Assembly: GCF_003725535.1 (NCBI RefSeq) | Contig: NZ_RJSF01000036.1 | Coordinates: 1-64,000, forward strand | Length of the DNA stretch: 64,000 nucleotides | Reading direction: 5' to 3' | Source of the DNA: Nocardioides pocheonensis | Lineage (GTDB): Bacteria > Actinomycetota > Actinomycetes > Propionibacteriales > Nocardioidaceae | Part shown: positions 1 through 7,793 of the stretch, piece by piece | Layout: the number at the start of each line of letters is the position of its first letter | How positions within the stretch are numbered: position 1 is the stretch's first letter | The notes under the pieces: generated by a model | Databases searched by the model: none | What the model was told of the DNA's origin: nothing | What the model saw: the letters and a program-made list of their open reading frames with translations, nothing else | Position numbers and translations under genes: made by a program

Positions 1-62
1 CGGATGAGCCGCTGCCGCCGGAGGAGGATCCTCCGCCGCAGACGGGAGAGAAGGGGCCCTGA
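1..62 (+). CDS. 3' end of an upstream gene (partial, unidentified)
   Basis: The frame beginning at base 3 reads 19 codons rich in Pro and Glu (DEPLPPEEDPPPQTGEKGP) and ends with TGA at 60-62. A terminator-like hairpin starts just before this stop and the next gene is read in the same direction, so this is probably the C-terminal tail of a gene lying to the left. Too little is visible to name a family; low-complexity acidic/proline tails occur on many actinobacterial envelope or regulatory proteins. It could also be chance open frame. Confidence 0.4.
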   Translation, partial: DEPLPPEEDPPPQTGEKGP

Positions 63-90
63 CCGTAGGTGGGTGGCGGTCGTGGCCCCT
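52..90 (+). terminator. Hairpin at the end of the upstream gene
   Basis: AGGGGCC (52-58) pairs with GGCCCCT (84-90), and inside it ACCG (62-65) pairs with CGGT (77-80), separated by symmetric 3-nt internal loops. The hairpin straddles the stop at 60-62. There is no T-run, as is common for high-GC actinobacterial terminators. Confidence 0.4.
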
Positions 91-114
91 GATCTCGCTG
101 CGACGCCGAGGGGG

Positions 115-178
115 TTTGCGGCGCTGCAAACGGGAGCATATGCAGGTTGTTTGCAGCGCTGCAATAGTGAGCGCTAAC
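115..178. promoter_or_regulatory. Three palindromic operators upstream of the LacI-type gene
   Basis: Three GCGC-centred palindromes lie in 64 bp: TTTGCGGCGCTGCAAA (115-130, one mismatch), TTGCAGCGCTGCAA (151-164, perfect) and GTGAGCGCTAAC (167-178, one mismatch). The CG-centred shape is typical of LacI/GalR operators. A weak promoter with -35 TTTGCG (115-120) and -10 ATATGC (138-143) would have the first palindrome over its -35 and the second at its transcription start, so autorepression of the following gene is the simplest reading. Confidence 0.65.
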
Positions 179-235
179 ATTTTTTCGACGACGTCCCGCG
201 ACGACCCCTCGCCCGCTGACACGGAGGTGCCCGAG

Positions 236-1264
236 TTGCCCGAGCCCACGCTCAAGGACGTCGCCGCGCTCGCCGGGGTCTCACCTCGCACGGTCTCGAA
301 CGTCGTCAACGGCTACGTGCACGTGGCTGCCGCGACGCGGGCGAAGGTCGAGGCGGCGATCCAGGAGCTGGACTACCGGCCGAACATCCTTGCCCGCAAC
401 CTGGCCAGCGGTCGCTCGGGGCAGATCGCCGTAGTGATCCCCTACCTCGACACGCCGTACTTCTCCGAGCTGCTGCAGGCGATCATCCCTCGGGCCCGCC
501 ACCGCGGCTTCAACGTGCTGATCGACCAGACCGACGGCGACCCGGCCCACGAGGCCGAGCTGATCCGCCGGCGGCCGCGCGGCTTCGCCTACGACGGGAT
601 GATCTTCAGCCCGCTGGGCCTCGCCCAGGCCGATCTCTCCCAGCGCGACCCGGACCTGCCGCTCGTGGTGCTGGGCGAGCGGTCGTCGGACGGTGAGTTC
701 GACCACGTCGGCATCGACGACGTCGCCGCCGCGCGCGACGCGGTGGACCACCTCATCTCGCTCGGTCACCGGCGGATCGCCGCGATCGGGGACCAGCCGT
801 ACCGCACCGGCGAAGCGGCCCAGCGGCGCACGGCGGGCTACCGGCAGGCGCACGAGCACGCAGGTCTCCCGGTGGACGACTCGCTCGTGATCGTGACTCC
901 GCGGTTCAACCGCGTCGACGGAGCCGAGGCGATGGGCCACCTGCTCGACCGCGAGGATCCGCCGACCGCCGTCTTCGCCTACAGCGACCTGGTGGCACTC
1001 GGTGCGATCCGGACGATCCTGCAGCGCGGATTGCGGGTGCCCGAGGACGTGGCCGTCATCGGGTACGACGACATCGAGGACGGCCGCTACAACACGCCGA
1101 CGGTGAGCACGATCGCCCCGGACAAGGCCGGCATCGCGGCAGCCGCGGTCGACCGGCTCCTCGAGCGCATCGACAGCGGCAACGACCTCCCCGGCAAGGA
1201 GATCGTCTGCCCCTACCGGCTCGTCCCGCGGGAGAGCACGGTCGGCCCTGTCACACCGGACTGA
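236..1264 (+). CDS. LacI/GalR-family transcriptional regulator
   Basis: A sugar-responsive DNA-binding repressor of 342 residues. The N-terminal helix-turn-helix (residues 5-26, TLKDVAALAGVSPRTVSNVV) is followed by the hinge motif LDYRPN and a periplasmic-binding-protein-like effector domain that ends with the typical GYDD and P-TVST segments. I place the start at TTG 236 because GGAGG at 223-227 lies 8 nt before it and the HTH then begins at residue 5; earlier in-frame starts would add a tail reading through the operators. Three palindromes lie directly upstream. The adjacent dehydrogenase, 42 bp downstream on the same strand, is the likely target together with this gene. The effector is unknown. 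Confidence 0.9.
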   Translation: MPEPTLKDVAALAGVSPRTVSNVVNGYVHVAAATRAKVEAAIQELDYRPNILARNLASGRSGQIAVVIPYLDTPYFSELLQAIIPRARHRGFNVLIDQTDGDPAHEAELIRRRPRGFAYDGMIFSPLGLAQADLSQRDPDLPLVVLGERSSDGEFDHVGIDDVAAARDAVDHLISLGHRRIAAIGDQPYRTGEAAQRRTAGYRQAHEHAGLPVDDSLVIVTPRFNRVDGAEAMGHLLDREDPPTAVFAYSDLVALGAIRTILQRGLRVPEDVAVIGYDDIEDGRYNTPTVSTIAPDKAGIAAAAVDRLLERIDSGNDLPGKEIVCPYRLVPRESTVGPVTPD

Positions 1265-1306
1265 GAGACCAAACCGCACGCGTGCGTGCCCACCGAGAGG
1301 ACCCCT

Positions 1307-2323
1307 GTGCTCGCAGCCCGACTGTTCGCCCCCGGCGACCTGCGCCTCGTCGAGGAGGAGCCATCCGAACGCGACGAGCCGGGGTGGTCGAGGGTGGCGG
1401 TGACGTCGGTCGGCATCTGCGGCTCGGACCTGCACTGGTTCCTCGAGGGCGGCATCGGCGAGGTGGGGCTGACCTCGCCGGTCGTCCCCGGCCATGAGTT
1501 CGCGGGCGTCGCACGGACCGGGACGTACGCCGGCCGGCGGGTCGCGGTCGACCCGGCCATCCCCTGCGGCGACTGCGAGCAGTGCCGCGCCGGCCACGGC
1601 AACCTCTGCCCCACGGTGCGGTTCGCCGGCCACGGCGCCCTCGACGGCGGCCTGCGCCAGGAGCTGTCCTGGCCCGACCACCTGCTGCACCCCCTCCCCG
1701 ACTCCGTGAGCGACGACGCCGGCGCCCTGCTGGAGCCGCTCGGGGTCGCGATCCACGCGGTCGGCGTCGGGCACGTCCGACCCGGGGACGACGTCCTGGT
1801 GGTGGGCGCCGGCCCGATCGGGGTGCTCGCCGCCGACGTGGCGCGTCGGGCCGGTGCAGCCCGCGTCTTCGCCGGCGAGCCGATCGCCCACCGCCGCGAC
1901 ACCGCGCTGCAGTTCGGTGCCGACGAGGCGTGGGCGCCCGGAGAGGTCGCGCAGGGCGTCCGCGACCGGACCGGCGGGCGGGGCGTCGACGTGGTGATCG
2001 AGATGGCCGGCACGGACGAGGCCATCGCCATCGCCGTGGAGTGCGCGCGGCCGGGTGCGCGGGTCGCGCTCGGCGGCATCCCCTCGGAGACCGATTCCGC
2101 CTTCCCGGCGGCGCCCGCCCGACGGAAGGGCCTCACGTTCGCGATGGTGCGCCGGATGCACGACACCTACCCGCGCGCGCTCGCCCTGGCCGCGGCCGGC
2201 CTGGACCTCGACGCACTCGTGACCGCCCGCTTCCCGTTGGAGCGGGCGGCCGAGGCCTTCGGAGCCGCCGCGGACAGGACCGGCGACAAGACCGTGGTCG
2301 AGGTGTCGCGCAGCGGCGACTGA
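1307..2323 (+). CDS. Zinc-dependent medium-chain alcohol/polyol dehydrogenase
   Basis: An NAD(P)-dependent MDR enzyme of 338 residues, closest in pattern to the sorbitol, L-idonate and threonine dehydrogenase branch. Catalytic zinc ligands Cys38, His63 and Glu64 are visible in ICGSD and GHEFAG. Structural zinc cysteines are at 87, 90, 93 and 101. The Rossmann motif VGAGPIG follows in mid-protein. GTG 1307 is chosen because GAGAGG at 1295-1300 is 6 nt upstream; GTG 1286 is an alternative with no ribosome site. The gene follows the LacI-type regulator and is probably co-transcribed, pointing to oxidation of a sugar alcohol or sugar acid. The exact substrate cannot be read from sequence. Confidence 0.85.
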   Translation: MLAARLFAPGDLRLVEEEPSERDEPGWSRVAVTSVGICGSDLHWFLEGGIGEVGLTSPVVPGHEFAGVARTGTYAGRRVAVDPAIPCGDCEQCRAGHGNLCPTVRFAGHGALDGGLRQELSWPDHLLHPLPDSVSDDAGALLEPLGVAIHAVGVGHVRPGDDVLVVGAGPIGVLAADVARRAGAARVFAGEPIAHRRDTALQFGADEAWAPGEVAQGVRDRTGGRGVDVVIEMAGTDEAIAIAVECARPGARVALGGIPSETDSAFPAAPARRKGLTFAMVRRMHDTYPRALALAAAGLDLDALVTARFPLERAAEAFGAAADRTGDKTVVEVSRSGD

Positions 2324-2382
2324 TCGACCCGCGGGCCGGACGTGAGATGCCCGACCCGCTCCCTGTATGCTTCAGCGCTGTT

Positions 2383-2459
2383 GGGCAGGTAGCTCAGTTG
2401 GTACGAGCGTCCGCCTGAAAAGTGGAAGGTCGGCGGTTCGACCCCGCCCCTGCCCACCA
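2383..2459 (+). tRNA. tRNA-Phe (anticodon GAA), CCA encoded
   Basis: A complete cloverleaf of 77 nt. The acceptor stem is GGGCAGG/CCTGCCC, the D arm GCTC/GAGC, the anticodon stem TCCGC/GTGGA with loop CTGAAAA, and the T arm GGCGG/CCGCC with loop TTCGACC. It ends with discriminator A and a genomically encoded CCA (2457-2459). A candidate -10 TATGCT with an extended TG lies at 2364-2371, which would start transcription a few bases before the 5' end. Confidence 0.97.
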
Positions 2460-2463
2460 CTCG

Positions 2464-2496
2464 CGAGAGCCGCAGGTCTTCGACCTGCGGCTCTCG
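2464..2496 (+). terminator. Terminator of tRNA-Phe
   Basis: A 15-bp perfect hairpin (arms 2464-2478 and 2482-2496) with a TTC loop begins five bases after the CCA end. It also lies just past the stop of the opposing gene that ends at 2503, so it may work in both directions. Confidence 0.8.
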
Positions 2497-2502
2497 GCGT
2501 CC

Positions 2503-2937
2503 TCAGCGCGGGTCAGGAATGTCGTCCCCCGGCTCCTGTCCGGGCGCCTGCTGCGCGGGATCGTGCCAGGGCGGCAGGGCGGAGAGCGCCGTCTGCACCA
2601 GAGCCGTCCGGGCCAGCACCAGCGCTTGGCGGCGCAGCCGGCCACCGGCGTCCTCGGCGTGCTCGGCCACCGCCGCGCGCACCTGTGCGGCCGAGTACGA
2701 CGGCCGCTCGCCGTGCACCCGGTCCACGTCCGGCAGGGACGCGAGCACCGGGAGGAGCTGGTCGCCGAGCCTGTGCAGCAGCTGGTAGCGCCCGTAGCCG
2801 CCCAGCGCGCGCCAGGAGTCCTCGACGTCGACCCGACCCTTCCGGATCTCGCGGGACTGGGCGGCCAGCGTCGCCTTGCCCGCCGCGGTCAGGGCGATGG
2901 TCAGCTCTGCCTCGGTGAACTCCACGCGGCCCAGCAT
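2503..2937 (-). CDS. Conserved-looking hypothetical protein
   Basis: A 144-residue soluble protein that I do not recognise. The first 90 residues are predicted helical and moderately charged; the last 20 are a Pro/Gly/Asp-rich tail. No signal peptide or membrane segment is present. The start ATG at 2937 is the first that gives a well-formed N-terminus (MLGRVEFTEAEL). It is divergent from the permease at 3004 and convergent with tRNA-Phe. The much longer open frame on the same strand, reaching back to 4014, is antisense to the permease and rejected as coding. Confidence 0.6.
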   Translation of the reverse strand: MLGRVEFTEAELTIALTAAGKATLAAQSREIRKGRVDVEDSWRALGGYGRYQLLHRLGDQLLPVLASLPDVDRVHGERPSYSAAQVRAAVAEHAEDAGGRLRRQALVLARTALVQTALSALPPWHDPAQQAPGQEPGDDIPDPR

Positions 2938-3003
2938 CGCACCGGGACGTGAGGCGCCCGACGGCACTCCGGGAATGTCGGTGCCGGGCGGCAGGATGCC
3001 TCC

Positions 3004-4351
3004 GTGTCCGTCGCCTCCGATCCCGCCGGCGTGCCGACCGGGCCCGCGGCGGTGGAGTCCGTGGTCGACTCCGCGCGCGCGGGCCGGCCCGCCGGCCTCT
3101 CCGTCCTCCAGGGCACCGCGCTCACGCTCGCCGCCGTCCTCGGCACCGGCGTGATCTCGCTGCCCGGCCTCGCCTCTGACGCCGCGGGTCCGGCGTCCCT
3201 GCTGGCCTGGGTGGCGCTGCTGGTCGCCTCGATCCCGCTGGCCGCGACGTTCGCCGCGCTGGGCGCGCGCCACCCGGACGGCGGCGGGGTGGCGACGTAC
3301 GCACGGCTGGCGTTCGGCGAGCGCGCCGCGACCATGGTCGGCTGGGCGTTCTTCGTGGCGATCCCGGTCGGCGCCCCGGTCGCGGCCGGGTTCGCCGCGT
3401 CGTACGTCGCCGACGCCGTGGGCGGCGGCCGGCGCACCGAGGTGGTCGTGACCGCCGCGGTGATCCTCGTGGTGACCGCGATGAACTGGTTCGGCATCCG
3501 GGTCTCGGCCCGCGTGCAGCTCGCGATCGCGGCCGTGATCGCCACCCTGCTGCTGCTGACCATCGTGGTCTCGCTCCCCCGCATCCGGAGTGCCCACCTC
3601 ACGCCGTTCCTCCCGCACGGCTGGTCCGGCGTGGGCTCGGCCGCAGGCATCCTGGTCTGGGCCTTCGCGGGCTGGGAGATCCTCAGCTCGCTCTCCGCGG
3701 AGTACGCCCGACCCGCACGCGATATCGGCCGGGCGACGGGGCTGACCCTCGCGGTGGTGACGGTGCTCTACCTCGGGGTCGCCCTCGCCACGGTCGGCGT
3801 GCTCGGCAGCCGACCCGGCCGCGCGCCGCTCGCCGACCTGCTCGCCGGGGCCGTCGGCGGCTGGGCACGGCCGGTGACGACCGGCATCGCCGTGCTGCTG
3901 ACCGTCGGGGCGATCAACGCCTACTTCGCCGGTGCGACGCGGCTGGGTGCGTCGCTCTCGCTCAACGGCGCGATGCCGGCGTGGCTGGGCGGCGACCTGC
4001 GGGCCGGCGGCCACAACCCGCGACGCGCCCTCGTCGTGGTGGCGCTCGGCGGTCTCGCGGTGACCGTCGGTGGAGCGGCGCTCGGCGCACGCACTGACGC
4101 CACCCTGCTCGTGACCACGGGGAACCTTCGCCCTGGTCTACGTCGTCGGCACGGCGGCCGCCGTGCGTCTGCTGCCCGGCGGATGGCCGCGGGCGGCCGC
4201 AGTCCTGTCACTGGTCGCGTCGTGCGGCCTGGTGGTCCTCATCGGACTGCCCGTGCTGCTGCCGATCGGCACGGGTCTGGTCGGCGCAGCGTGGACGTCG
4301 GTGCGTCGTCGCCGCGACCCCGACACCCCCGAGCGCGGTCATCGATCCTGA
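3004..4351 (+). pseudogene. APC-family amino-acid permease broken by a one-base insertion
   Basis: An inner-membrane transporter of the amino acid-polyamine-organocation family with about 12 hydrophobic segments; the first carries GTGVISLPG, the substrate-binding turn of APC helix 1. Around 4121-4126 the sequence GGGGAACC has one A too many (4123 or 4124). Dropping it restores TTGTFALVYVVGTAAA, a typical APC helix, and the frame continues to a TGA at 4349-4351. The span is 1348 bp, that is 3n+1, exactly as expected for one inserted base. As written, translation leaves the frame after about residue 373 and runs antisense through the next gene. Either a recent pseudogene or a sequencing error. 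The start GTG 3004 has AGGA 7 nt upstream. Confidence 0.85.
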
Positions 4352-4377
4352 CCCCGGGCGTTCCTCCTCCGTCGGCG

Positions 4378-5439
4378 TCAGTAGCCGCGACCGGGCTCCA
4401 CGAGGTTGTGCAGCGGCTCCCCGGTGAGGAAGCGCCGCAGGTTGCGGGCGAACAGCCGGACGATCCGGTCGTCCTCGTCGACCGTGAGGGCGGCCGTGTG
4501 CGGGCTGAGGATCACGTCGGAACGTCCCCACAGCGGGGAATCGGCCGGCAGCGGCTCCAGCTCGGTCACGTCCACCGCCGCGCCGCGAAGCCTCCCTTCG
4601 CGGAGGGCCGCCACCAGCGCCGAGCTGTCGATGACACTGCCTCGACCGACGTTGACCAGCACCGCGTGCCGCGGCAGCCGCGCCAGCCGGTCGGCGTCGA
4701 AGAGCCGATGCGTCCGCGTCGTACCGGGCACGGCGACGACGACCGCGTCGCATCGCGGGAGGACGTCGTCCAGCTCCTTCATGGAGAGGTGTGCGGTGAC
4801 CCCCTCCACCATGCCACTGGAGTTGCTGCCCCGGATCCCGAGGACGGTGGCCCCGAAGGCACCGAGCAACCGCGAGACCTCCCGTCCGACACCTCCCAGC
4901 CCGACGACCACGACCGTGCTCGCAGCCAGCTGCCGCATCGGCCATCGTTCGGGCCACTCACGACGTCTGCTGAGCTCGGAGAGCCGGTCGATGTCCTTGG
5001 CGAACGCCAACAGTCCGAACAGTGCGAACTCCGCCAGCGGCTCGGCGTGCAGGCCGGCCGTGGAGGTCACCAGGGCCCGCGACACCACATCAGGGGCGAG
5101 ACCGGACCCCGTGAGGAGCTCGCCCGTGCCCGCCGCCGTGCCCTGGACCCAGCGCAGGTGTGGTGCGCACGAGAACAGCTCCACGACCCCTTCCGTGGAA
5201 TCGCCCGGGAACCCCAGCGCGACGTCGGTCCGCGCCAGCAGGTCCTTCCACCGGGCCTCGTCGGCCGCACTCCGGGTGAAACCGGGCACCCCGCGATGGT
5301 CGGCGGGAAAGCGCTGAGCGGGTAGCAGCTCGGTCGGGAAGTGGATCTCGACATCGGCGTCCAACTCGGCGACGAGCGCCGAGAGCGCGGGCACCGGGTC
5401 GAGCGAGAGCGGCGCGCAGACCGTGATCGTCAGTGTCAC
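4378..5439 (-). CDS. D-isomer-specific 2-hydroxyacid dehydrogenase
   Basis: An NAD-dependent reductase/dehydrogenase of 2-hydroxy acids, 353 residues, cytoplasmic. The nucleotide-binding GLGGVG is at 180-185, NVGRGSVID at 263-271 (the Arg contacts the carboxylate), the catalytic Glu lies in the ELEPLP segment near 295, and the catalytic His is in SPHTA (His314). The GTG start overlaps the stop of the upstream binding-protein gene (GTGA), so the two are translationally coupled. It is the last gene of a leftward operon with a CUT2 ABC importer and probably acts on the imported compound or a product of it. Confidence 0.88.
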   Translation of the reverse strand: MTLTITVCAPLSLDPVPALSALVAELDADVEIHFPTELLPAQRFPADHRGVPGFTRSAADEARWKDLLARTDVALGFPGDSTEGVVELFSCAPHLRWVQGTAAGTGELLTGSGLAPDVVSRALVTSTAGLHAEPLAEFALFGLLAFAKDIDRLSELSRRREWPERWPMRQLAASTVVVVGLGGVGREVSRLLGAFGATVLGIRGSNSSGMVEGVTAHLSMKELDDVLPRCDAVVVAVPGTTRTHRLFDADRLARLPRHAVLVNVGRGSVIDSSALVAALREGRLRGAAVDVTELEPLPADSPLWGRSDVILSPHTAALTVDEDDRIVRLFARNLRRFLTGEPLHNLVEPGRGY

Positions 5440-6566
5440 TTGCCCCAGATCCTCCGGTAGACGTCGCGATAGCCGTTGTCGGGGTCCCAGCCGGTCGACG
5501 TGCCCACGTTCCCTGCATCGGTCACGTGCACCGCGGGCACGTAGCCGCTGGCGGGCTCACCGTGGAAGGCCCGGTTGAGCTCGTCGACGATCTGCCAGCC
5601 CTCGACGCCGAGCGGTTCCGGCACGGTTGCCGCCTGGTACTGACCGCTGGCGATGCGGCGGAACGCCGCCGCCGACCCGTCGCCCGCTCCCACGTTGTAC
5701 GGCGCACCGGTGCCCTTGCGCCCGGCAGCACGCAACGGTGTCGCGGCGTTGTCGAAGTACAGGTCGTTGATCGCGACGGAGAAGGTCCACGCGCTGCCCA
5801 GACGGGCGACGAGGGACGAGAACTCCTGGGGTGTCCTCGTGCCGGCGTCCGGGATCGGGATGTTCTCCACCGCGAGCACCCTGACGCTGCGGCACCTCCT
5901 GAGCTCGTCCTCGATCATCCGGGCCTTGCCGGCGGCGAAGGGGATCGAGTTGTCGGTGAAGACGACGACCCCGGCCGCACCGCGGGACTTCTCGATGATC
6001 CACTGGGCACTGACCTTCGCGACCTCGCCGACCTCGGTGGTCACGTTGGCGAAGAGCTTGGGGTTGTCGCTGGGGCCCGGTTCGCTCAGCGCGTGCCAGC
6101 CGACCACCGGGATCGAGGCGTCGGCGGCCTGCCTGATCTCGGAGCTGATCGCGTTCGGATCGAACCCTCCGACCACGATCCCGTCGGGCTTGACCGACAA
6201 CGCCTGTCCGAACGCCGCGGCGATCCCGGACTGGTCCCCCTGCCCGTCGATCACCCGCACCCTCCAGCCGATCGCCTTCGCGGCCTGCTCGACCCCGGCA
6301 GCGACCCCGGCGACACCGGGGTTCGTCATCGTCTGGGCGACGAAGACGATGTCCTTCGCGGACGCCGCGCGAGGGCCCGACGTCGGCCCGGTCCAGGGCG
6401 AGGCGTTGTCGGTGGCCGCCTCGACCGCTGCCGCCGCGGACGCCACCACGTCGTCGCAGGCGCCCTTTGCGGGCGTGGCCGCCGGGTCGACGCCGCGGGA
6501 GCAGCCGGACGAGAGGAGGCCGACGAGCGCGACCGCGACGACCGAGCTCTTCGACATCGTCTTCAT
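5436..6566 (-). CDS. CUT2-type ABC transporter substrate-binding lipoprotein
   Basis: The extracellular solute receptor of a ribose-type importer, 376 residues. It starts with a short basic stretch, a hydrophobic segment and the lipobox LLSSGC (Cys22), so it is a lipidated surface protein. The remainder follows the periplasmic-binding fold of the RbsB/XylF group. Start ATG 6566 is preceded by AAGGAG at a good distance. The permease gene ends 87 bp upstream and the dehydrogenase start overlaps its stop. The ligand is not predictable; the neighbouring hydroxyacid dehydrogenase and cyclase-family hydrolase hint at a sugar acid, lactone or similar compound. Confidence 0.88.
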   Translation of the reverse strand: MKTMSKSSVVAVALVGLLSSGCSRGVDPAATPAKGACDDVVASAAAAVEAATDNASPWTGPTSGPRAASAKDIVFVAQTMTNPGVAGVAAGVEQAAKAIGWRVRVIDGQGDQSGIAAAFGQALSVKPDGIVVGGFDPNAISSEIRQAADASIPVVGWHALSEPGPSDNPKLFANVTTEVGEVAKVSAQWIIEKSRGAAGVVVFTDNSIPFAAGKARMIEDELRRCRSVRVLAVENIPIPDAGTRTPQEFSSLVARLGSAWTFSVAINDLYFDNAATPLRAAGRKGTGAPYNVGAGDGSAAAFRRIASGQYQAATVPEPLGVEGWQIVDELNRAFHGEPASGYVPAVHVTDAGNVGTSTGWDPDNGYRDVYRRIWGK

Positions 6567-6653
6567 CAGGTCTCCTTGCGATGGGTGGTCGCGTCCGAGA
6601 CGGGGTCCGCACTGCCGGGTCAACGGGGAATTCGGTGCAGGGTCTCTCGGTCC

Positions 6654-7793
6654 TCATCGGGCCAACGGCATCACCGGCCCGGGGGTGTCGGTGGGCCCGG
6701 ACCCGTCCGTCGGCCGCGACCGATCGCCGTCGGCCGGGTCGACGAGGGAGTCGGACCGGCGCCGCGTGCCGACGACGCCTCCCGCGCGCTCGCGGCGACG
6801 CGCGGCGTACCCCGCCATGCCGACCGCGGCGAGCAGGGTGAGTCCGTTGAACATCGGGGTCACCCAGAACGCCGCACCCTCCTGCTGCAGACCGGAGAGC
6901 CCGACGGCCAGGACGGAGACCGCGACCAGCGTCCCGACGGCGTTTGCCCGGCCGGGCCTGATCGTCGTGGACCCGAGCAACGCACCGACGAAGGCGGGCA
7001 GCAGGTAGGAGCTTCCCGCGCTCGGGTCGCCGATCTGCTGCTGCGCTGCGAGCACCGCCCCGGCAAAGGCCGTGATCACACCGGAACCGACGAAGGCGAG
7101 CACCACGACCTTGCGCCGGGGAATGCCGACCAACTCCGCTGCCCGAGGGTTGGCGCCGACGACGTAGAGGTACCGTCCGGTCGGCAGGTGCTCGAGGCAC
7201 AACCACAGCACCAGCACGAGCGCCACGACGTACCAGAAGGTGACCGGGACGGTCAGAACGCTCGAGTCGGCCAGGTGCGTGAAGCCTGGGGGAAGCCCGT
7301 GCAGCCCAGGAACGATCCGGGCACCGCCGGTGATCCACCCGGTCAGCGCGTACAGGATGCTGCCTGTCCCCAGCGTCGCGATGAACGAGTCGATCTGGGC
7401 GAGCTCCACCAGCAGGCCGTTCAGCAGCCCGATGACCACACCTCCACCCAGGAGCAGGAGGACGACCACCGGCCACGGCACGCCGTGCTCGGCGATCAGC
7501 CACATCGCCACGACGTGGGCCAGGCCGATGCCGAAGCCGATGGAGAGGTCGAAGCGCCCGGTCACGATCGGGATGGTCGCCCCGAGCGCGAGGATCGCCG
7601 GGATGGACTGGTTGGTGAGGATCGCCCGGAGGTTGGTCCCGGTGGGGAACGTCTCCGGTAGCAGCACCGAGAACAGCGCGAAGAGCAGGACGGCGAGGCC
7701 GAGCAGGCCGTACACACCGATGAGGGAACCGTTGCCGCGGGACGTTCCACGCGGGCCGCCCCCGGCCCGACGTGGTCGCAGCGTGGCCCTCAT
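6654..7793 (-). CDS. CUT2-type ABC transporter permease
   Basis: The membrane channel of the ribose-type importer, 379 residues with about ten hydrophobic helices (BPD_transp_2 family, RbsC/XylH-like). The family signature GANPRAAELVGIPRRKVV, the loop contacting the ATPase, is visible in the second half. The N-terminus is short and basic; the C-terminal 40 residues are hydrophilic, Arg- and Asp-rich and atypically long. ATG 7793 overlaps the stop of the ATPase gene (ATGA), so both are made together. Confidence 0.9.
   Translation of the reverse strand: MRATLRPRRAGGGPRGTSRGNGSLIGVYGLLGLAVLLFALFSVLLPETFPTGTNLRAILTNQSIPAILALGATIPIVTGRFDLSIGFGIGLAHVVAMWLIAEHGVPWPVVVLLLLGGGVVIGLLNGLLVELAQIDSFIATLGTGSILYALTGWITGGARIVPGLHGLPPGFTHLADSSVLTVPVTFWYVVALVLVLWLCLEHLPTGRYLYVVGANPRAAELVGIPRRKVVVLAFVGSGVITAFAGAVLAAQQQIGDPSAGSSYLLPAFVGALLGSTTIRPGRANAVGTLVAVSVLAVGLSGLQQEGAAFWVTPMFNGLTLLAAVGMAGYAARRRERAGGVVGTRRRSDSLVDPADGDRSRPTDGSGPTDTPGPVMPLAR

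Noticed and set aside
3004-5325. One continuous 773-residue open frame on the plus strand
   Set aside because: Only its first half is a permease; after the extra A at about 4124 it runs antisense through the D-2-hydroxyacid dehydrogenase, which is clearly coding on the minus strand.
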